In this document: one piece after another, positions 34,465-39,552 of the stretch
Layout of the letters: each line of letters opens with the position of its first letter
Numbering within the stretch: position 1 is the stretch's first letter
Origin: Prevotella sp.
GTDB lineage: Bacteria > Bacteroidota > Bacteroidia > Bacteroidales > Bacteroidaceae
Reading direction: 5' to 3'
Length of the DNA stretch: 39,552 bases
Assembly (NCBI GenBank): GCA_017476785.1
Contig: JAFUZD010000114.1
Coordinates: 1-39,552 of the forward strand
Notes under the pieces: generated by a model
Database searches by the model: none
Seen by the model: the letters and a program-made list of their open reading frames with translations, nothing else
Told to the model about the DNA's origin: nothing
Position numbers and translations under genes: made by a program

Positions 34465-36281
34465 AAAAAGACCTTTTAGTGCTTTTGTGGCTGTTTGTGG
34501 CCATCACGTTTCTGTTCATTGGCATACAGAAACCCTTATTCCTTATCTATAATCACGGTTTCGGCGGAACGGTGCTGACAGCCCACGACATTGCAGACAT
34601 CTACAGACACGGGCTGGCCATCGACTTGGCCACCACTGGTTATCTGATGGTAGTACCCGTTATTCTGGCCGGCCTGCATTGGTGTTTTCCAAAGTTTTCC
34701 TTCAGCCGCTGGGTCAATGCCTATGCAGTCATACTGGCCGTGCTGCTGCCTTTGGCCATACTGGCCGACGCCTCGCTCTATGAGTTCTGGGAGTTCAAAC
34801 TTGACCGTATGGCATTCTTCTATCTGGGCGACCCTAAGGATGCCTTTGCCAGTGTATCCATAGGCTATCTGCTGGTCCGCCTCTTAGGATGGCTGATGCT
34901 GGGAGCCATTGCCTATCTGCTGCTGGCGTGGCCGCTTCGCCGACTCCGTTCGGACAATGACCTCACAGTCTCGCCGTGGCTTCGTGGACTGGTCTTCGTA
35001 CTTGTGGGCACAGTGATGTTTGGCATCATCCGCGGCATCCGAGTCTGGCCGAACACGCCGGGGCGGGTATTCTATTGCAATACAACCTATTTCAACCACG
35101 CAGCCTTGAACCCTGTATTCAATTTGCTGTATAGTCTCAACAAGAGGGAGGATGACTACAAGCAGTTTGATGCCTTCGACGAAGAGACTCGTGCAGCACT
35201 CTATGAAGGTCTGTTTCCTACTCGCGCCGACTCTACCGAATTGCTCATTAATAACCGCCGTCCCAATGTGCTGGTCGTAGTGCTTGAAGGTTTCGGTTCC
35301 TGTTTCATTGAGGGACTGGGTGGTATGCCCGAGGTGGGTATCGGTATCAACCGACTGCTGCCTCATAGCGTAGTATTCGCCAACTGCTATTGTGGCAGTT
35401 TCCGCACCGACCGTGGCATTGTCTGTGCCGTGAGCGGCTACTTGGGGCAGCCCACGACCAGCATTATGCGCTTTGCCCACAAGATCAAGAATCTTCCCGG
35501 ACTGCCCAAGACGCTGAAAAAATATGGTTATGCCACGCAAGGTCTGTATGGCGGTGACTTATCGTTTTTCAATATGTCGGAGTATTTCATTACCTCTGGG
35601 CACGACAAGCTGGTTACTGAGGACGATTTCCCTGTTTCGGACCGCACGACAAAATGGGGAGTACCCGACCATATCACGTTCGACTGGCTCTATAAGGACA
35701 TTACAAGTCGCCACAAGCAGGGAGCTGAGCCGTGGTATACCACTTTCCTTACCATCAGTTCACACAATCCTTTCGACGTCCCCTATCATAGGCTGAAAAA
35801 CGAGAAGTATAATGCCTTTGCCTATACCGACAGCTGCTTCGCAGATTTCATCGGTAGGATAAGGCAGACACCTGCTTGGGAGAATCTGTTGATAGTGGTA
35901 GTGGCCGACCACGGTTTCAATTGGGAAGAGATAGCCTCTCCAAAATTTCCCTTCGTGCCGTTCCTGATGATGGGCGGTGCTGTCAAGGAGCCTCGTCGCA
36001 TAGAGACTCTGATGAGTCAGACGGATCTTCCTGCCACCGTATTGGGTCAGTTGGGACTTCCTCACGACGACTTTCTGTTCAGCCGCGACGTAATGGGCAA
36101 TACCTATCGTTATCCCTTCGCCTTCAATACTTTCAGCAACGGCTTCAATTTCCGCGACTCTACGGGCTGCACCGTCTATGACAATACAGCTCGCAAGGCT
36201 ATTTATGGTGCTGACGAGCGACGAGAGCAGCTGGGCAAGGTCATTCTGCAGACTCTTTATCACGATATGAGTAACCGATGA
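34461..36281 (+). CDS. LTA synthase-family sulfatase-fold transferase
   Basis: 606-residue inner-membrane enzyme with about five N-terminal helices (residues 5-195) and a periplasmic sulfatase-fold domain. Active-site features: VVLEGFGSCF with the first metal-binding Glu, FRTDRGIV with the catalytic Thr, and VVVADHGFNW with metal-binding Asp-His. WYTTFLTISSHNPFDVP is another conserved block. In Gram-positives such enzymes polymerise glycerol phosphate; Gram-negative homologs transfer phosphoglycerol or phosphoethanolamine to lipids or glycans. The position in an LPS operon favours modification of lipid A or core. It overlaps the next, EptA-like gene by ATGA, so two different phospho-transferases end the operon. 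Confidence 0.9.
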   Translation: MKKDLLVLLWLFVAITFLFIGIQKPLFLIYNHGFGGTVLTAHDIADIYRHGLAIDLATTGYLMVVPVILAGLHWCFPKFSFSRWVNAYAVILAVLLPLAILADASLYEFWEFKLDRMAFFYLGDPKDAFASVSIGYLLVRLLGWLMLGAIAYLLLAWPLRRLRSDNDLTVSPWLRGLVFVLVGTVMFGIIRGIRVWPNTPGRVFYCNTTYFNHAALNPVFNLLYSLNKREDDYKQFDAFDEETRAALYEGLFPTRADSTELLINNRRPNVLVVVLEGFGSCFIEGLGGMPEVGIGINRLLPHSVVFANCYCGSFRTDRGIVCAVSGYLGQPTTSIMRFAHKIKNLPGLPKTLKKYGYATQGLYGGDLSFFNMSEYFITSGHDKLVTEDDFPVSDRTTKWGVPDHITFDWLYKDITSRHKQGAEPWYTTFLTISSHNPFDVPYHRLKNEKYNAFAYTDSCFADFIGRIRQTPAWENLLIVVVADHGFNWEEIASPKFPFVPFLMMGGAVKEPRRIETLMSQTDLPATVLGQLGLPHDDFLFSRDVMGNTYRYPFAFNTFSNGFNFRDSTGCTVYDNTARKAIYGADERREQLGKVILQTLYHDMSNR

Positions 36282-38071
36282 CAGGTACTAAAAAAGAGAC
36301 GCACGATATGAAACAGCACATCAGTAAACTCTTCTTTCTCTTCCGACAGCACGATGGATGGTTGCAACCCATCGTCCGACAGTGGCATATATTCCTTGCC
36401 TACATTTTTATGGTGGGCTGGACGTCGGTGCTGCAGAACTTCACCAACAGGGCTTTTGTGATTTTCCTCCATTCCTATGTGGCAGTAGCATTGGTGCACT
36501 GGACGCGTAGCCGATGGACAAAGGCACTGGTGCTGACGATGATGTTCACGCTGTTTCTGATTAACGCCTCGCTGGAGGTAAACTTCGACTTGAACATCTC
36601 GCCAAGTATGCTGACGCTGCTGGCAGAGACCACACGTCAGGAGAGCGCAGAGTTTATTCACACGCTATGGCGCATATCGACCATATGGATTGTCCCGGTA
36701 CTGGCGGTGCTGGTGGGACTGTTCCTGTGGTGGGGAGAGCACGGAGGTTCCCAGCGTGTAGCCGAAAGGATTCGGCACAGCAGGGCATACGGCGGTCTCC
36801 AAGTGGTTTCGGCCATAATGCTGGTGGCGGGTATCCTGTCCAGCTGGTGCTACGTGACGCTGTTTCAGTGCAAGACACCCGACGACGTGTCTGCGTGGAA
36901 TTCCCATATGCGCTATCCCAGCGATGCACTGACCCGTACCGTCATTGCATTCTATGACACCCATCTTGCAAAGATGGAAATAGAGGAAGCCATCCGTGTG
37001 GCAAAGAATACGGAACCATCGGCATACGAAGGTAATTCGGAGGACTCCCTTAATGTCGTATTGGTCATTGGGGAGTCATACATAAAGAGCCACTCTTCGC
37101 TCTATGGCTACAGATTGGACACTAATCCTTTTCTGACGAAAGAACAGGAAGAGGGAAGGCTCTTCGTTTTCAATGATGTCGTAGCGCCTTACAACTTGAC
37201 TACCAACGTAATGCGCAATCTCATTAGCTGCAATAGTCTGTCAGATGGACAACGATGGAAAGACTATCCACCATTGACTGCCGTGTTCAAAAAGGCGGGT
37301 TATTGGGTGTCAATGTACGACAATCAGAAAACATTTAGTTTGGCAGCCACCTTTACCTTTGCCTTAAACACATATCTGTACACCCCACGTATGGCGAGTC
37401 TCTGTTATGACGAACTCAACGACACCACTTTTGCTTACGATGCACAAATGGTAGAGCACTATAAAGAGGCCATCTGTAGACCCAAGAAACTTAGCCTTAC
37501 CATATTTCATTTAATGGGGCAGCACGCAACATTCAGTATGCGATACCCACCAGAATTTGAACATTTCACGGCAGACAGCATCAAGCGAAACGAGAAATGG
37601 ATGACTAAAAGCAAGAGAAGATATATTGCTCAATATGACAATGCAACGCTTTATAATGACTACGTTATGAAGCAAATCATCAGTTGTTTTACTGATCAAG
37701 AAACGGTACTGGTATATTTGGCAGACCACGGCGAAGAGGTGTATGACTATCGAAATAGAACAGGACGCTTTGGTGGCAACGATTTAAAACAATTGCTACG
37801 CTATCAGTATAGTGTGCCATTCTTTGTATGGTGTTCAGACCGGTATATGCAAAAATATCCGGAAAAGATAAATCTGCTGCGTCAGTCTATCTGTCGTCCT
37901 TTTATAACAGATAACACGTGCCAGTTGCTGTTTCATTTAGGTGGACTTCGTCATTCTCCATATTACCAATCACAAAACGACATACTTAATCCCAATTATA
38001 TGTGTAAACAGCGTATTCTGGACGACAGATATGATTATGACCAGATTCAATCTGAATTAAACAAAAAATAA
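36278..38071 (+). CDS. EptA-like phosphoethanolamine transferase
   Basis: 597-residue membrane sulfatase-fold protein. Hydrophobic helices in the first ~190 residues (HIFLAYIFMVGWTSVLQNF, ALVLTMMFTLFLINASLEV and others), then a periplasmic domain with VVLVIGESYIKSHSSLYGYR (metal Glu), NLTTNVMRNL with the nucleophilic Thr and LVYLADHGEEVYD. The LIxCNSLSDG block and the GQHATFSMRYP stretch fit lipid A/Kdo phosphoethanolamine transferases. The ATG overlapping the previous stop is used; ATG at 36308 is an alternative. The first ~700 bp are visibly more GC-rich than the rest, suggesting a mosaic. In Bacteroidetes, addition of phosphoethanolamine to lipid A is well known, so a similar role is likely. 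Confidence 0.9.
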   Translation: MTGTKKETHDMKQHISKLFFLFRQHDGWLQPIVRQWHIFLAYIFMVGWTSVLQNFTNRAFVIFLHSYVAVALVHWTRSRWTKALVLTMMFTLFLINASLEVNFDLNISPSMLTLLAETTRQESAEFIHTLWRISTIWIVPVLAVLVGLFLWWGEHGGSQRVAERIRHSRAYGGLQVVSAIMLVAGILSSWCYVTLFQCKTPDDVSAWNSHMRYPSDALTRTVIAFYDTHLAKMEIEEAIRVAKNTEPSAYEGNSEDSLNVVLVIGESYIKSHSSLYGYRLDTNPFLTKEQEEGRLFVFNDVVAPYNLTTNVMRNLISCNSLSDGQRWKDYPPLTAVFKKAGYWVSMYDNQKTFSLAATFTFALNTYLYTPRMASLCYDELNDTTFAYDAQMVEHYKEAICRPKKLSLTIFHLMGQHATFSMRYPPEFEHFTADSIKRNEKWMTKSKRRYIAQYDNATLYNDYVMKQIISCFTDQETVLVYLADHGEEVYDYRNRTGRFGGNDLKQLLRYQYSVPFFVWCSDRYMQKYPEKINLLRQSICRPFITDNTCQLLFHLGGLRHSPYYQSQNDILNPNYMCKQRILDDRYDYDQIQSELNKK

Positions 38072-38112
38072 AATCTACATCTCAACAGACTTATAATCTC
38101 AGCATTTTTATC

Positions 38113-38120
38113 TATCTTTG
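38113..38120 (+). promoter_or_regulatory. Promoter -7 element of the HsdR-N-like gene
   Basis: TATCTTTG, 79 nt before the ATG at 38200. It starts a separate transcription unit after the envelope operon; no terminator was seen between eptA and it. Confidence 0.68.
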
Positions 38121-38199
38121 CACCCGACAGCGAGCCAGAGAAGGGGAAATGGCTCAATGCCGGGTGCTGAGCGACTTCGGCAAAGTTAAAACTAAGAGA

Positions 38200-38649
38200 A
38201 TGTATCGACTAAACCTACCGCAATATGCAATAAAAGTCGGCGGAACACGCGAACGGCCGGAAATTTTCGATTTCCTGCGCCGCCGCTTTGTGGCCCTGAC
38301 ACCCGAGGAGTGGGTGCGCCAACACTTCACCCACTGGCTCGTTGAGCACAAAGGCTATCCGAAAGGTCTGCTGGGCAATGAGATTGAGCTGCGCATCGGC
38401 GAGAAGCGGTTGCGCTGCGACAGCGTATTATATAATAAGGTGGCGCAACCGCAGATGATTATCGAGTACAAAGCTCCTACGGTTGCGCTCAACCAGCGCG
38501 TCTTCGACCAGATTACGACCTACAACATCCTGCTCCACGTTGACTATCTCATCGTCAGCAACGGCCTGCAACACATCTGCTGCCGAATGGACTACGAGCA
38601 TCGCAGCTATCAGTTCCTGCCCGACATTCCGGCCTACGAGGAGCTGTAG
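38200..38649 (+). CDS. Small HsdR-N-like PD-(D/E)XK protein
   Basis: 149 residues from ATG 38200; an in-frame ATG at 38149 would add 17 residues that do not look conserved. Resembles the N-terminal nuclease domain of type I restriction R subunits (HSDR_N family), standing alone: PEEWVRQHFTHWLVEHKGYP, then LRCDSVLYNKVAQPQMIIEY with the D...E-x-K core (Asp in RCDSV, EYK near residue 98), and VFDQITTYNILLHVDYLIVS. There is no helicase or motor domain and no methylase nearby. Stand-alone copies of this gene are widespread in Bacteroidetes and often neighbour holA (recalled); function unknown, perhaps nucleic-acid repair or housekeeping. Here holA is 10.5 kb away, separated by the envelope operon. 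Confidence 0.88.
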   Translation: MYRLNLPQYAIKVGGTRERPEIFDFLRRRFVALTPEEWVRQHFTHWLVEHKGYPKGLLGNEIELRIGEKRLRCDSVLYNKVAQPQMIIEYKAPTVALNQRVFDQITTYNILLHVDYLIVSNGLQHICCRMDYEHRSYQFLPDIPAYEEL

Positions 38650-38686
38650 CCGTCTCTTTTCGCTATTACGAGTTTCTTTCGAAATA

Positions 38687-38764
38687 CAAAGTGCGGGGGT
38701 ATGTAAGAACGAGAATCACTGTTATATCCAAATTATTCTCGTACTCACATACCCCCGCACTTTG
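38687..38764. repeat. Large inverted repeat with 18-bp perfect arms
   Basis: CAAAGTGCGGGGGTATGT (38687-38704) and ACATACCCCCGCACTTTG (38747-38764) are exact inverses. Inner arms ACGAGAAT (38709-38716) and ATTCTCGT (38735-38742) add a second helix; the loop is 18 nt. It lies 37 nt after the stop of the HsdR-N-like gene and could end transcription from both sides, but no T-run follows. It may also be one copy of a dispersed palindromic element. Confidence 0.8.
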
Positions 38765-38885
38765 GGAAGAAGGTTTTCTCGGAAGAAGGCTTTCTCGGAA
38801 GAAAACGTCCCTGAAAGAGAATCTCTCCGGAAGAAGACGTTCTCGAAAGAGAATCTTCTCAGAAAAGAAGACTTCCCTCGAGAAG
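38765..38885. repeat. Purine-rich 16/32-bp degenerate tandem repeats
   Basis: Units GGAAGAAGGTTTTCTC (38765-38780) and GGAAGAAGGCTTTCTC (38781-38796), then two 32-bp units (38797-38828 and 38829-38860) that also start GGAAGAA and contain GAAAGAGAATC. One of these holds TTCTC-GAAA-GAGAA, a stem with a GNRA-type loop on the plus strand. It lies between the large inverted repeat and the zinc-ribbon remnant. Confidence 0.75.
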
Positions 38886-38887
38886 AA

Positions 38888-39112
38888 TTAATCCTCAGCA
38901 GCCTCAGGCACTTCGCCTTCTGCTTTCTTCGTCGACTTGCGAATGGCGCGCTTGCGCGTTTTCTTCTCTTCCACGGGCTGAACGGACTTGACGCCAGCCA
39001 GTTCGGGATCAATCAGAATGCGGCCGCAATACTCGCACACGATGATTTTCTTGTGCATCTTTATCTCCATTTGGCGTTGTGCCGGGATGCGGTTGAAGCA
39101 AAAGCCATCTGC
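38888..39112 (-). pseudogene. 5'-truncated zinc-ribbon protein (C4 type, CdsZ-like)
   Basis: Only the C-terminal part of a zinc-ribbon/coiled-coil protein is present: FCFNRIPAQRQMEIKMHKK followed by IIVCEYCGRILIDPELAG and a charged tail. Intact relatives are about 250 residues, with a long coiled coil and two Cys pairs; the first pair (normally CGGC before FN) is reduced to GFC here, and nothing before 39112 matches. The frame meets TAA about 20 codons upstream. An ATG at 39070 could still give a 60-residue peptide containing one CxxC. The remnant indicates a rearrangement between it and the neighbouring barrel gene. Confidence in the family comes from the QMEIKMHKKIIVCEYCGR block. Confidence 0.72.
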
Positions 39113-39176
39113 GGATAAAGTCGATTGCCTGACAACATCATAAGAAACTAGCCAGAATGCTTAATTCTAAATAGCT

Positions 39177-39552
39177 TTATCTTAAGATGGAGATACCCTC
39201 TTCTGTGCTATCCAAAACTTTGCCAAGCTTATGCTTCTTGTCTGCGTTTTTACGGAAAGTATATCTCAGAATCGCCCAAGGACGGAATTTCTGGTCTTTG
39301 TAATGATTCACTGTCACGGAATGGAAAGAGCCATCTATGGTGGTCGTCTTGCTTTGGTATTCCCCAGTGATATGCTGTAGGCATATGCCAATGTAAAAGT
39401 CGGGTGTGATATTGTAATTCACTTGGAGGTTGGCAACGGAAAGTCGCATGTATTTTGTGCAAGCCAAGGCCGTGTAATCTCTTGAATTATAATCTACATC
39501 GCCATAGAAAGAATAATCCTTCACGTGCGCATTGAAGCCGAATGAGGCATAG
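39177..39552 (-). CDS. Outer-membrane beta-barrel protein, C-terminal part
   Basis: The last 124 codons of a larger gene entering from the right edge. It reads FNAHVKDYSFYGDVDYNSRD, then strands NLQVNYNITPDFYIGICLQH, KFRPWAILRYTFRKN and the tail KLGKVLDSTEEGISILR. This ending (RYTFRKN..K..LGKVL.S.EEGI) is typical of the OMP_b-brl_3 group of TonB-receptor-like barrels in Bacteroidetes, as recalled. Its stop is 64 nt from the truncated zinc-ribbon gene. No plug domain or signal peptide can be judged, because the start lies outside the window. Confidence 0.75.
   Translation of the reverse strand, partial: YASFGFNAHVKDYSFYGDVDYNSRDYTALACTKYMRLSVANLQVNYNITPDFYIGICLQHITGEYQSKTTTIDGSFHSVTVNHYKDQKFRPWAILRYTFRKNADKKHKLGKVLDSTEEGISILR

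Noticed and set aside
38200-38649. Type I restriction-modification system
   Set aside because: Only a stand-alone N-terminal nuclease-like domain is present; no helicase part, methylase or specificity subunit lies around it.

Overview
This window looks like a chromosome piece from a Bacteroidetes bacterium, most likely a Prevotella-type member of the Bacteroidales. Many genes start a short distance downstream of the TAnnTTTG -7 element typical of this phylum. The gene content also fits: fimbrillin lipoprotein, LTA-synthase-type sulfatases, OMP_b-brl-type barrel, class 1B PyrD/PyrK and secreted C1B peptidase. Base composition is moderately GC-rich up to about 24.4 kb and visibly more AT-rich in much of 25.9-34 kb and 37-38 kb (judged by eye).

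Layout. 1-1.75 kb: aromatic amino-acid operon on the minus strand (prephenate dehydratase, then an aminotransferase leaving the window), preceded by what reads as a complete Phe/Tyr attenuator: promoter, 24-codon leader peptide with a YFYGFYFYF run, antiterminator and terminator. 1.8-7 kb: minus-strand accessory genes (hydrolase lipoprotein, cyclophilin-like protein, Fic protein, ABM protein, ECF S-like membrane protein, iron-type alcohol dehydrogenase). 7.2-11.3 kb: a CopA-type copper ATPase lacking its nucleotide-binding domain, a secreted beta-rich protein and a secreted PepC-like peptidase. 11.5-13.6 kb: ptb and a buk gene broken by two in-frame stops. 13.7-16.9 kb: clpS-clpA-aat, a compact N-degron module. 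17-22.6 kb: M48 lipoprotein peptidase, small secreted protein, SlyD-like isomerase, aroC, a candidate small RNA, and pyrK-pyrD.

22.7-24.8 kb: a fimbrillin-type operon whose main gene carries an in-frame TGA. It is preceded by a 50-residue peptide gene and a structured leader RNA with mutually exclusive pairings and a U-tract. 24.8-26.6 kb: 66-bp tandem repeats, an XRE regulator and an AT-rich stretch without genes. 26.6-27.7 kb: holA. 28.1-38.1 kb: one long plus-strand lipopolysaccharide/envelope operon (Kdo-transferase-like, lipid A acyltransferase-like, CMP-Kdo-synthetase-like, GT90, GT4, GT9, LTA-synthase-like, EptA-like). Five of its seven junctions are ATGA overlaps, and a long, strongly folded leader precedes it. 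38.1-39.55 kb: a small PD-(D/E)XK (HsdR-N-like) protein, a large inverted repeat, a purine-rich repeat, the remnant of a zinc-ribbon protein, and the end of an outer-membrane barrel protein.

Best candidates for something undescribed are the Phe/Tyr attenuator, the fimbrillin-operon leader RNA, the folded leader of the envelope operon, and the copper ATPase without an N-domain. No rRNA, tRNA, CRISPR array or intact insertion sequence was recognised. All identifications come from reading motifs and recalled family features; no database search was run.
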